Source of the DNA: Thermomicrobiales bacterium
Lineage (GTDB): Bacteria; Chloroflexota; Chloroflexia; Thermomicrobiales; UBA6265
Assembly (NCBI GenBank): GCA_023957115.1
Contig: JAMLHN010000029.1
Location: 1-51,321 of the forward strand
Direction of reading: 5' to 3'
DNA: 51,321 nucleotides
The translations under genes were made by a program, and so were the position numbers. Within the stretch, counting starts at the first letter, position 1. Each line of letters opens with the position of its first letter. Shown here one piece after another: positions 35,421 through 43,527 of this stretch. Below the pieces are notes generated by a model. It was not told the origin of the DNA. It ran no database searches and worked only from the letters and a program-made list of their open reading frames with translations.

Positions 35421-37076
35421 ATGGTCTCGCATCGCCTGTTGAGCCGGTTCGGCTCGCTTTCGCTCATTCTCGTACTCAGTCTGGTCGTGCTGGCGGCCTG
35501 TGGACGAGATGAGGATGAATCGCCTACCCCAACATCAGGGGTCGAAGTCGTAGTCAGCCCTGAGGGTGAAGGCACGGTCGCGACGGAAGCCGAAACCGAG
35601 GAAGCGGCAACAGTCGAAGCCACGGAAGAGACCACCGGGGAATCCGCCGCTACCGCCGAAGCGAGCGTCGAACCTGAATCCGCAAGTGAGGCCGCCACCG
35701 CCGTCGCCGAGGCATCCCCGGCAACTGGCGTGGAGGCTGACGGTACTGTGGAGGTTGCGGGTACCGCCGAAGGAACGGTCGAACCCGCCGGAACTCCGCA
35801 AACCGAGGTCGAGCCCGCCGGTTCGGTCGAAGCCGAAGCAACCGCAATAGCCGTCGAGCCGGAAGGTACGGCTGTCGCAAGTGAAGCGACGGTGGAAGTC
35901 GAATCGGAAGGGACGGTCGCCGCAGTCGAGGCGACTGCCGGAGATGAGGCGACGGTCATGGCGCCCGAAGCAACGGTCGAGTCGGCAGGAACGGTCGAGC
36001 CAGCAGGAACGGTGGCTGCCCCCGAGGAAGCGGTCGACGAAGAAGCCGCAACCATCGAAGCCACGGTGGAACCGGTCGAGACCGGCGCCACCCCCGCAAT
36101 CGTCGCGACCGCTGAGGAAGCAACCGTAGCCGCGGAGGCAACGGAGCCGGCCGTCAGCGACGCGACGCCTGAGGCCGCCACCCCGGCGCCCACCGAAGCG
36201 TCTCCAGAAACGGCTACCGAAGAAGAGCAGACTGGCGCCGGGATCGCCGAGGCGGTCGAGGAAGAGATCGAAGCTGTCGAGGCAACCGAAGCGCCGGCCG
36301 AGATCCCCACGGAAGAACCGACGGAGGCTCCAACCGAAACTGCGATTCCGACCGAAGCGCCGACCGAGACCTTGGTTCCGACCGAGGAACCCACCGAAAC
36401 GCCGACGGAAACAACGATTCCAACGGAAGCGCCAACGGAGACGCCAACCGAGACCTCGACTCCAACCGAAGAACCGACAGAGGTTCCAACCGAGACGCCG
36501 GTTCCGACCGAAGTACCAACAGAGACTCCAGTTCCGACTGAAGTGCCAACGGAGACGCCGATGGAAACGGCAATTCCAACCGAAGCGCCAACGGAAACTC
36601 CCACGGAAACGGCAATCCCCACTGAGGAACCGACCGAGACAACGATTCCAACAGCGGAACCGACACTCGCTCCGACCGAAGCAGCTACGGAAGTCGTGGT
36701 GGTGGAGGCCTCCCCGGCCGTAGAAGAGCCCGAGGACGCAACGCCTGTGGCCACCGTCGAGGAATCCCCAGGAGCGGTTGCCACCGCGACCGCATCGCCA
36801 GTCGCGGAGAGCTCGCCGGTAGCTGCCGGCGGATCGCCCGAAGCTGAAGCCAGCCCCTCGGCGAGCGAGTTGTTCGGAGCGCCCGACGGAACGCCGGAGG
36901 TTGTCGAGACCGACGTCGTCCTCGGATCGCCGGTGGCCTTGCCGACCTGCGTACCCGAGACCACCGTCACGGTCGGCCCCGGCACGCCGGCGGCTTCGCC
37001 ACAGGCAACACCGGTCTCCGGGTTGTTTGGACAACCGGCAACACCTGAGGCCGCCGGTACGCCAAACTGCATCTAA
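35421..37076 (+). CDS. Glu/Pro/Thr/Ala-rich low-complexity lipoprotein
   Basis: Exported lipoprotein of about 551 residues. ATG 35421 has GAGGGGA six bases upstream. The signal peptide ends in the lipobox VVLAAC, so Cys27 would be lipidated and the chain anchored outside the membrane. Almost everything after residue 30 is low complexity. First comes an Ala/Glu/Val/Thr-rich part (units such as EGTVAxEATVE). Then, about residues 290-420, there is a regular array of PTEAPTETP-type units differing at single positions. Only the last ~60 residues are more mixed, with two Cys near the end. The chain is strongly acidic and probably a rod-like or disordered cell-surface spacer. No catalytic domain is visible. 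Confidence 0.85.
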   Translation: MVSHRLLSRFGSLSLILVLSLVVLAACGRDEDESPTPTSGVEVVVSPEGEGTVATEAETEEAATVEATEETTGESAATAEASVEPESASEAATAVAEASPATGVEADGTVEVAGTAEGTVEPAGTPQTEVEPAGSVEAEATAIAVEPEGTAVASEATVEVESEGTVAAVEATAGDEATVMAPEATVESAGTVEPAGTVAAPEEAVDEEAATIEATVEPVETGATPAIVATAEEATVAAEATEPAVSDATPEAATPAPTEASPETATEEEQTGAGIAEAVEEEIEAVEATEAPAEIPTEEPTEAPTETAIPTEAPTETLVPTEEPTETPTETTIPTEAPTETPTETSTPTEEPTEVPTETPVPTEVPTETPVPTEVPTETPMETAIPTEAPTETPTETAIPTEEPTETTIPTAEPTLAPTEAATEVVVVEASPAVEEPEDATPVATVEESPGAVATATASPVAESSPVAAGGSPEAEASPSASELFGAPDGTPEVVETDVVLGSPVALPTCVPETTVTVGPGTPAASPQATPVSGLFGQPATPEAAGTPNCI

Positions 37077-37100
37077 ACCCGGGCGATATCGCACGCCGTG

Positions 37101-37133
37101 AGCAAAGCCGGTCCATGCTGGACCGGCTTTGCT
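37101..37133 (+). terminator. Hairpin after the lipoprotein gene
   Basis: A perfect 14-bp stem (37101-37114 with 37120-37133) and a 5-nt loop, 24 bp past the stop codon. No T-run follows, so termination would need another factor; it may instead protect the mRNA end. Confidence 0.6.
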
Positions 37134-37201
37134 GCTGAATCGGGTATGCTCGAAACTGCCGCGACCCAACGCTCGTTCCGGGCGCGAAACCCTCGATCGA
37201 C

Positions 37202-38848
37202 GTGACAGGACTGACCGTCATGGATGCCATTCGACTCGAAGTGATGTGGAACCGTCTGGTCTCCGTGGTCAACGAGCAAGCCGCCGCGTTGATGCGGACC
37301 AGCTTCACCTCGATCGTCCGCGAAGCCGGCGATCTCTCCGCCGGCGTCTTCGATGCGCGCGGCAACATGATCGCCCAGGCCGTCACCGGCACCCCCGGTC
37401 ACATCAACGCGATGGCCACCTGTATCCATCACTTCCTGGCCGTCTATCCCGCCCAAACGCTCGGTCCCGGCGACGTGCTCATCACTAACGATCCGCAGAA
37501 GACATCCGGCCATCTGCACGACTTCACGGTCATCACGCCGGTCTTTCTTCGAGAAGAGCTGGTCGGGTTCTTCGGCAACACCTGTCATGTACTCGACATC
37601 GGCGGTATCGGTCTCTCCACCGATGCCCGCTCGGTCTTCGAGGAAGGACTCTTCGTCCCGATCACGAAGCTCTTCGCTCGCGGCCAGCCCAATGAAGAAC
37701 TGCTCAAGATCCTGACCGCCAATGTCCGTACCCCCGAGCCGGTACTCGGCGATATCTACGCGCAGGCGGCGGGGAACGATGTCGGCGCGGCGCGTCTGAT
37801 CGAGTTCATGACCGAATTCGGTCTCGATTCGCTCGAACCACTGGCGGACGAGATCATCGATCGCTCGGAACAGGCCATGCGCCGGGCGATTTCCGCGCTA
37901 CCCGACGGGTTCTATCGCAACGAGGTTTGGTCGGACGGATACGAGCAGCCCGTCAAGCTGGCGGTGTCGATCGAGAAATCGGGCGACCATATGCACGTCG
38001 ATTGGGCAGGAAGCTCGATGGAAAGTGAGCGCGGAATCAACGTCGTGCTCAACTACACCCATGCCTATACCACGTATGCGCTCAAATGCGCGCTGGCGCC
38101 TGAGATTCCCAACAATGAGGGGAGCTTCCGTCCGGTTACGGTCGATGCGCCACCGCGCAGCATTCTGAACGCCCAACCGCCGGCGCCGGTGGCCGCTCGG
38201 CACATCCTGGGTCACTTCCTTCCCGGCGCGGTGTTTGGAGCACTGGCGCACGCAATTCCCGACCGTGTCATGGCAGAAGGGGCAGCCAACATTTGGAATC
38301 TGCAATTCCTGGGATATGACATGACCGGGGATCCGTTCGCCTATGTCTGGTTTTCCTGTGGTGGCACCGGTGCCCGCGCGACCAAAGACGGCTTGCACGC
38401 CACCGCGTTCCCGAGCGGCATCTCCGGCGTACCCGCCGAGGTCATCGAGCAGCTCTCGCCGGTTGTGATGCACGAACGGTCGATCCGCGAAAACTCCGGT
38501 GGCGCCGGACGGTACCGGGGCGGCTGCGGGCAACGGCTCGAGCTTGGTGTGCGCACGAATCAGAAATACACATTCTCCGGTCTCTTCGACCGCCTGCATC
38601 ATCCGGCTCAGGGTTTCGCCGGTGGTCTACCGGGCGCGCCCGGCGCTTTGCACCTTTCAGATGGCACCAGAGTCGATGGCAAGGGAACGCTCCGGCTCGA
38701 CCCGGATGTGCGCATCACGCTCGACCTTCCCGGCGGGGGCGGATACTTTCCACCTTCCGAACGGGATCCCGAGCTGATCGCCCAGGATCTCCGAACCGGC
38801 ATCATCGATGAGGAGACAGCAAGCAGGGACTATGGCTGGAGCTCCTGA
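37202..38848 (+). CDS. Hydantoinase/oxoprolinase subunit B (HyuB type)
   Basis: Catalytic partner of HyuA-type proteins; 548 residues from GTG 37202, or 542 from ATG 37220, where similarity starts (MDAIRLEVMWNRLVSVVNEQ). Family signatures: TSFTSIVREAGDLSAGVFD, GTPGHINAMA, GDVLITNDPQKTSGHLHDFTV, GSSMESERGINVVLNYT, SGGAGRYRGGCGQRLEL and the closing DLPGGGGYFPP. In this family B subunits work with A in ATP-dependent lactam hydrolysis or carboxylation. The A subunit is encoded 2.4 kb upstream, separated by the lipoprotein. The HMG-CoA-lyase-like gene overlaps its 3' end, suggesting a common pathway. Confidence 0.93.
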   Translation: MTGLTVMDAIRLEVMWNRLVSVVNEQAAALMRTSFTSIVREAGDLSAGVFDARGNMIAQAVTGTPGHINAMATCIHHFLAVYPAQTLGPGDVLITNDPQKTSGHLHDFTVITPVFLREELVGFFGNTCHVLDIGGIGLSTDARSVFEEGLFVPITKLFARGQPNEELLKILTANVRTPEPVLGDIYAQAAGNDVGAARLIEFMTEFGLDSLEPLADEIIDRSEQAMRRAISALPDGFYRNEVWSDGYEQPVKLAVSIEKSGDHMHVDWAGSSMESERGINVVLNYTHAYTTYALKCALAPEIPNNEGSFRPVTVDAPPRSILNAQPPAPVAARHILGHFLPGAVFGALAHAIPDRVMAEGAANIWNLQFLGYDMTGDPFAYVWFSCGGTGARATKDGLHATAFPSGISGVPAEVIEQLSPVVMHERSIRENSGGAGRYRGGCGQRLELGVRTNQKYTFSGLFDRLHHPAQGFAGGLPGAPGALHLSDGTRVDGKGTLRLDPDVRITLDLPGGGGYFPPSERDPELIAQDLRTGIIDEETASRDYGWSS

Positions 38849-39701
38849 TTCGTCCGCCGTCCGGATCGTCGAGGTTGCGCCGCGTGACGGACTGCAGAAC
38901 CATTCGCGCGCATTCACGACCGAAGCCAAGATCGCGTTCGTCGACGCACTCTCCCGATCGGGACTCCCCGCAATCGAGGTCACCAGCTTCGTCAATCCGA
39001 GGGCGGTTCCGCTGATGGCCGATGCGGTCGACGTGATGACCGGCATCCAACGACGGCCGGGCATTCGATATCTCGCCTTGGTCCCCAACGAAAAAGGGCT
39101 GGAGCGCGCAATCGGTTGTGGTGTGAACAGCGTCGCGATCTTCGCCTCGGCCAGTGAGACGTTCAGCCAGCGCAACATAAATTGCACCATCGCGGAATCG
39201 CTGGTCCGATTCGCTCCAGTGCTGGAGCGAGCGCGAACCGAACGTCTCTGGGTGCGCGGCTATATCTCGATGGCATTCTCCTGCCCGTTCGAGGGAGAGA
39301 TCGATCCGCAGGGCGCCGCTCGACTCGCGAAATCGCTCCTCGAGATGGGCTGTGCAGAGATCTGCCTGGCCGACACGATCGGAACCGCAACCACCGATCA
39401 GGTGACCGGCACGCTCGAAGCTGTATTGGCGGTCGTGCCCGTCGACCAGATGGCTCTCCACATGCACGACACCTACGGACGGGCAGTCGACAATATCGAT
39501 ATTGCGTATGAGGCAGGAATTCGCGTCTTCGACTCCGCCGCCGGCGGCCTGGGCGGTTGCCCATTCGCGCCGGGCGCTTCCGGCAACCTGGCCACCGAGC
39601 GGCTGGTCGGGCATCTCGACCAGCGAGACATTCCTCACGGCGTCGATAGAGACGCGGTTCGCCAGGCAACCGAGGCGTTGCTTGCCACGCCGGCGCCATG
39701 A
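38832..39701 (+). CDS. Hydroxymethylglutaryl-CoA lyase family protein
   Basis: TIM-barrel lyase of 289 residues that cleaves 3-hydroxy-3-methylglutaryl-CoA or a similar 3-hydroxyacyl compound to acetyl-CoA and a keto product. Seen motifs are EVAPRDGLQN at the N-terminus (catalytic Arg-Asp), EVTSFVNPRAVP, LADTIGTATTDQV, the metal-binding HMHDTYG and the Cys loop GGLGGCPFAPGASGN near the C-terminus. All active-site residues of the family are present. ATG 38832 is favoured over 38808; both overlap the end of the HyuB-type gene. Leucine breakdown is the textbook role; here coupling with HyuA/HyuB suggests another acid substrate. Confidence 0.92.
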   Translation: MAGAPDSSAVRIVEVAPRDGLQNHSRAFTTEAKIAFVDALSRSGLPAIEVTSFVNPRAVPLMADAVDVMTGIQRRPGIRYLALVPNEKGLERAIGCGVNSVAIFASASETFSQRNINCTIAESLVRFAPVLERARTERLWVRGYISMAFSCPFEGEIDPQGAARLAKSLLEMGCAEICLADTIGTATTDQVTGTLEAVLAVVPVDQMALHMHDTYGRAVDNIDIAYEAGIRVFDSAAGGLGGCPFAPGASGNLATERLVGHLDQRDIPHGVDRDAVRQATEALLATPAP

Positions 39702-40477
39702 CGACCCGATTGTTCTCCCCACCCTATTCCGCCTACGCGGCCATCTATGACCAAATCGGCCAGCGCGCGTTTGGCGAGCGCCTGGCAAGAGTCATCCTCC
39801 AACTGCTGGCTGCCCGCAGCATTCAGCCACGTTCGGTGCTCGACCTGGCCTGCGGCACCGGTGCGGCGACGCTCACCTTTGCATGCGCCGGACTCCGGGC
39901 AACCGGAGTCGATCGATCGCCGCAGATGCTCGAACGCGCGATCGAAGCTGCCCGTCTCTCTGATGCGGAGGTCGCGTTTCGGGAAGGTGATATCACCGAT
40001 CCGCCGCTCGATTCCAAAGTGGACTTGGTGACCTGCCTCTACGATGCGGTCAACTATCTCGATGACGACGCATCGGTTCACCGTTTTCTTCAGGGTGCCT
40101 ATCGCGCTCTGGATGACGGCGGGGTCCTGGTCTTCGACCTGAATACCCGGTCCCGGCTGATGTCATCCTGGGAGCAGGGATTGGTCCTGGCGGCAAACTC
40201 ACCGGATCTCTACGTCACCTATCAGAGCTGGTTCGATAAGGCAATCGATGCGTCGCCTCTGATCATGACCGCATTCGTCCGTTCGGAGGACGGAAGATGG
40301 GACCGCTTCGACGAGGAGCATGTCGAGCGCGCCTGGCCCATTGCCACCATAGAATCGTGGCTGCGCGAAGCCGGGTTTCGCGCCCTGGAGACGATGGGAT
40401 ATATCGACTCGACCGGAGAGCTCCTGCGACCGGTCAGTGAAGACTACGGTCGTGTGCTCTTCGTCGCCGCCCGATAG
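39698..40477 (+). CDS. SAM-dependent class I methyltransferase
   Basis: Cytosolic methyltransferase of 259 residues. Motif I is SVLDLACGTGAATL near residue 46, the acidic end of strand 2 is GVDRSPQM, and motif II/III is FREGDITDPPL with DLVTCLYDAVNYL. The C-terminal part (residues about 150-250) is a beta-rich insertion-like region typical of the group that methylates small molecules. Its ATG overlaps the lyase stop by 4 nt (ATGA). It is the last gene of the hyuB-lyase-methyltransferase unit. Acceptor unknown. Confidence 0.9.
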   Translation: MTTRLFSPPYSAYAAIYDQIGQRAFGERLARVILQLLAARSIQPRSVLDLACGTGAATLTFACAGLRATGVDRSPQMLERAIEAARLSDAEVAFREGDITDPPLDSKVDLVTCLYDAVNYLDDDASVHRFLQGAYRALDDGGVLVFDLNTRSRLMSSWEQGLVLAANSPDLYVTYQSWFDKAIDASPLIMTAFVRSEDGRWDRFDEEHVERAWPIATIESWLREAGFRALETMGYIDSTGELLRPVSEDYGRVLFVAAR

Positions 40478-40523
40478 AATGTCGTTCTGATCTACCCAAG
40501 ACGCTGTAGAGGAGCAATCCATC

Positions 40524-41582
40524 GTGGAACAACGCGCGTTCGAATTCCTTCGCCGCCTGCTCGATGCCCCAGGTCCATCCGGTTTCGAGGAACGCCCCTC
40601 TCGCGTCTGGCGCGAGGAGGCCGCGGCATTCGCAGACGAGGTCGACCGGGATGTGCTCGGCAACTCGTGGGCACGGCTGAAAAATGAAGGCGCCCCGGTG
40701 ATGGTGATCGAAGGCCACATCGATGAGATCGGCCTGATGGTTACGCTCATCGACGAAAACGGCTATCTGCTCTTCGATGCCATCGGTGGCTGGGACACAC
40801 AGGTCATCATCGGCCAGCGCATGCTCGTTCTCGGCCGGAACGGCGATGTCCACGGCGTCGTCGGACGCAAAGCTCCCCATGGTATGTCCGCCGAGGACAA
40901 GAACCGCGTCCCCGAACTGCGCGATCTCTGGATCGATATCGGCGCTTCCAGCAAGGAGGATGCCGAAGCACGGGTCGAGATCGGAGACGCCATCGTCATC
41001 GACGCGCCCTTCCGTCAGCTCACCAGCGATCTGGTCGTCGCGCGCAGTCTCGACAACCGGGTCGGTGCGTTCGTCGCATTGGAGGCGTTGCGGCTACTCG
41101 CGGATGACCGTCCCGCCTTCGATACCTACGCCGTCACGGCCACGCAGGAGGAGATCGCGTTCGCCGGCGCACATACGACCGCGTTCCAGCTCAGTCCGAC
41201 TGCGGCAATCGTGATCGACGTAACCCATGCAACCGACTATCCTGGCGCCGACAAATGGCGAAACGGCGATGTCAAGATGGCAGCCGGCCCGGTGGTGGGC
41301 CGCGGATCGGTGTCCAATGCGGTCGTCTATCGAGCGCTGGGCGACTACGCGCAACAGAACGACCTCCCGATCCAACGGCAGGCGAATCCCCGCAGTAGCG
41401 GAACCGATGCCGATGCGATGTATCTCACGGGATCGGGAACGGCGATCGGGCTGGTCTCGATTCCCAATCGCTACATGCATTCACCGAACGAGACTGTCAG
41501 TCTGACCGACCTGGACAACGCCGCTCGGCTCATCGCCGGCTTCATCAAGTCACTTCCGGCCGATTTCGACTTCAGACCGTAG
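40524..41582 (+). CDS. M42 family metallopeptidase
   Basis: Cobalt/zinc aminopeptidase of the glutamyl-aminopeptidase/TET/FrvX family, 352 residues from GTG 40524, with GAGGAG about 10 bases upstream. Ligands and catalytic residues are in place: H65 in EGHIDEIG, the bridging Asp in ARSLDNRVG, the catalytic Glu pair in TATQEEIAFAG, Asp in VIDVTHATD and the last His in NRYMHSPNE. Such enzymes form large dodecameric particles trimming peptides. The 3' end overlaps the convergent mutM gene by 11 bp. Confidence 0.94.
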   Translation: MEQRAFEFLRRLLDAPGPSGFEERPSRVWREEAAAFADEVDRDVLGNSWARLKNEGAPVMVIEGHIDEIGLMVTLIDENGYLLFDAIGGWDTQVIIGQRMLVLGRNGDVHGVVGRKAPHGMSAEDKNRVPELRDLWIDIGASSKEDAEARVEIGDAIVIDAPFRQLTSDLVVARSLDNRVGAFVALEALRLLADDRPAFDTYAVTATQEEIAFAGAHTTAFQLSPTAAIVIDVTHATDYPGADKWRNGDVKMAAGPVVGRGSVSNAVVYRALGDYAQQNDLPIQRQANPRSSGTDADAMYLTGSGTAIGLVSIPNRYMHSPNETVSLTDLDNAARLIAGFIKSLPADFDFRP

Positions 41583-42459
41583 TGACATTCGTCTTCGGTT
41601 TGCGGAGACGCTGGCACGCGGGACAAAAATAGGTTCCGCGGGTGGCAACGGTGATCTTGCGCACCGTTCCCCCACACCGAATACATGGCTCCCCTTCCCG
41701 GCCATGCACGGCTGGGAAATCGTTCTGCGGATACGCACGCTGGTGGATGATCTTGGCGCCGCCCTGTGCGATCCCCATATCCAGAGCCCACTCGATCGCG
41801 TCCCGCAACCGGCTTACGAGTGCTCTGCTGAGACTGTTGGCCGGTTGTTGCGGGTGAATACGCGCCTGAAACAGGGCCTCGTCCGCATAGATGTTGCCGA
41901 CGCCGGCGACGATGGTCTGATCGAGAATCGCCTGCTTGATCGGAATCGACCGGCGTTGCAATGCGGCAAAAAGCTGCGTGGACGTGATCGCATCCCGCCC
42001 GGTTCCCTCCGGACCGAATTTGAACGCATCGATCGCTGGCTGGACCTGCGATGCCGGCATGAGACGGTACCAACCGAACTGCCGGATATCGCTGAAATGC
42101 GCAATCGTGCCATCGTCGAAGCGCAGGTCGAAATGGGTTGACTTATGCGGATACGGTCCATCCGGCTTCGGCACCGGGTGACCCGCAATCGATCGTGCGC
42201 CGTCGGGCCGAATGACGGCCAGCTGCCCAGCCAGCTTGAAATGGACGAGGAGGCTCAGCTCACCGTCGAAATCGATCGCGAGTACCTTCGCGCGGCGCCG
42301 GGCGCACACGACCGTCTGACCGATCAGCATGCCCGGGTCGCGAATCTCGGAATCGCGAAAGAGCTTCGGCAGCCGAAGATCGACCGCGACGACCCTTCGT
42401 CCGGTCAATTCTCGTTCGATGATGCGCCGCGCCGTCTCGACTTCAGGGAGTTCCGGCAC
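41572..42459 (-). CDS. mutM: Formamidopyrimidine-DNA glycosylase
   Basis: Base-excision repair enzyme removing 8-oxoguanine and formamidopyrimidines. 295 residues. The mature N-terminus is PELPEVE (catalytic Pro2, Glu3) and the catalytic Lys is in VHFKLAGQL. The H2TH segment includes GVGNIYADEALF, and the C-terminal zinc finger has two CxxC pairs (CIRCGG and FCPACQ). Everything needed for bifunctional glycosylase/lyase activity is present. Convergent with the M42 peptidase gene, overlapping its stop region by 11 bp. Confidence 0.97.
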   Translation of the reverse strand: MPELPEVETARRIIERELTGRRVVAVDLRLPKLFRDSEIRDPGMLIGQTVVCARRRAKVLAIDFDGELSLLVHFKLAGQLAVIRPDGARSIAGHPVPKPDGPYPHKSTHFDLRFDDGTIAHFSDIRQFGWYRLMPASQVQPAIDAFKFGPEGTGRDAITSTQLFAALQRRSIPIKQAILDQTIVAGVGNIYADEALFQARIHPQQPANSLSRALVSRLRDAIEWALDMGIAQGGAKIIHQRAYPQNDFPAVHGREGEPCIRCGGTVRKITVATRGTYFCPACQRLRKPKTNVTTV

Positions 42460-42488
42460 CGATCAAAATTCCGGCACGACCGAGGACA

Positions 42489-42923
42489 TTAGTCGCAAAG
42501 CTGCACCCTGGCGCTGCTCTGTCCCATCTGTCGCATCCAACGAGCAGCTGACGACGCAACCCGGACCCCTTCTTCATCGTCCCTGGTTGCTTTTGTCACA
42601 CGAGACATGACCTCCCAGACAGCTTGTTTGGCCTGCCGGTGCCTCGCCTCCGATATCACCATCGGACCCAGCAATGGATTGGGCGCGGTATGTTGAATAG
42701 CCCACTGGCCCTCGTCGAGCCAAATCATCAGTCGGTATCGATCGGTACTCCAAACGAATCGATCGTCGGTCGAACCGGGATCTTCTCCCACCAATTTCTC
42801 CCCCATGCGATTTGCTCCGCGGGTCAGCTCGAGATCGCTTCCGGCCGGGACCGGAACGGTGAGATGGACACTGGTGCGGATGCGAATCGAGAAATCTCCC
42901 ACTCTCTGAAGGAGGAGATTCAC
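42489..42923 (-). CDS. Hypothetical protein
   Basis: Small protein of 144 residues from a GTG at 42923, in the same direction as mutM and ending 29 bp before it. I do not recognise a family. Its text looks like a folded protein (YRLMIWLDEGQWAIQHT in the centre, a basic amphipathic helix HRQAKQAVWEVMSRVTKATR after it). No membrane segment, signal peptide or Cys cluster is seen. A plus-strand frame over the same DNA (42624-42977) is less protein-like. It may be co-transcribed with mutM. Confidence 0.5.
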   Translation of the reverse strand: MNLLLQRVGDFSIRIRTSVHLTVPVPAGSDLELTRGANRMGEKLVGEDPGSTDDRFVWSTDRYRLMIWLDEGQWAIQHTAPNPLLGPMVISEARHRQAKQAVWEVMSRVTKATRDDEEGVRVASSAARWMRQMGQSSARVQLCD

Positions 42924-43029
42924 ACGAACTATTCCTGGAAGTCAAGTCCCGGAGCCGTGTTCATATCGGATTCCTAGGCAAAAGATGTGGAAGATCGTGT
43001 GCCAAGCTCGGTTTCCACCCGGCGAGCAG

Positions 43030-43410
43030 CTAACGAATAGCCAGGAAACGACCGTTCCCGCCACGCTCGACGGATAGGACGGCATCGACCGCCTGGGTCT
43101 GCAAGGGACCATAGATATGCGGGAAGATCTGCTGGGGATCCTCGTAGACGATCTCGGATTCCACACGATCGCATTCGATCCGCAGCACCAGATACGTCCG
43201 TGGATCATCCTGATAGTATCGATTCCCAACCGCAACCAACTCGTCCAGCGAGTCTGTGCAATGGATGAACCCGTCCTGCCCGAACATCTCGGGCAGGTAT
43301 GCTGGCTGGTCCTTCTGTCGTTCCCAAACCTCGAAGGGCACAAGGTGGTAGGTTCGGTGCCCCTGCTGCAACGGAACAGAAGCGGGCGACGGTTTGTGCT
43401 GCTCGGACAT
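43030..43410 (-). CDS. DUF952-type protein
   Basis: Protein of 126 residues. The family pattern is clear: HLVPFEVWERQKDQPAYLP, GFIHCTDSLDELVAVGNRYY, a YLVLRIE strand and FPHIYGPLQTQAV near the C-terminus. DUF952 proteins are small, widespread and of unknown biochemical function; the fold is related to glutathione-S-transferase-like or ADP-ribosyl-binding small domains, but I would not assign an activity. It lies between the mutM unit and the divergent selD gene. Confidence 0.85.
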   Translation of the reverse strand: MSEQHKPSPASVPLQQGHRTYHLVPFEVWERQKDQPAYLPEMFGQDGFIHCTDSLDELVAVGNRYYQDDPRTYLVLRIECDRVESEIVYEDPQQIFPHIYGPLQTQAVDAVLSVERGGNGRFLAIR

Positions 43411-43527
43411 GCGCGCAGAGCCTCCAGATTACGATTATGAACGGACTCGTTTGACCCGACGATAACCAAACCCTATCATCGCCCGGCGAACCCTTTTCGC
43501 ATCGCGTGATTTTCTCAGGACTACCCA

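Noticed and set aside
35399..37072. Minus-strand open frame of 557 codons rich in Ser, Val, Gly and Ala opposite the lipoprotein gene
   Set aside because: It mirrors the plus-strand repeats and has no ribosome binding site or domain. The plus strand has a signal peptide, lipobox and a good ribosome binding site.
37101..37133. Classical intrinsic terminator
   Set aside because: The stem is perfect, but no T-run follows; kept only as a hairpin with uncertain terminator role.
42624..42977. Plus-strand open frame of 117 codons
   Set aside because: It overlaps the more protein-like minus-strand frame 42489-42923 that is co-directional with mutM, and lacks a ribosome binding site.
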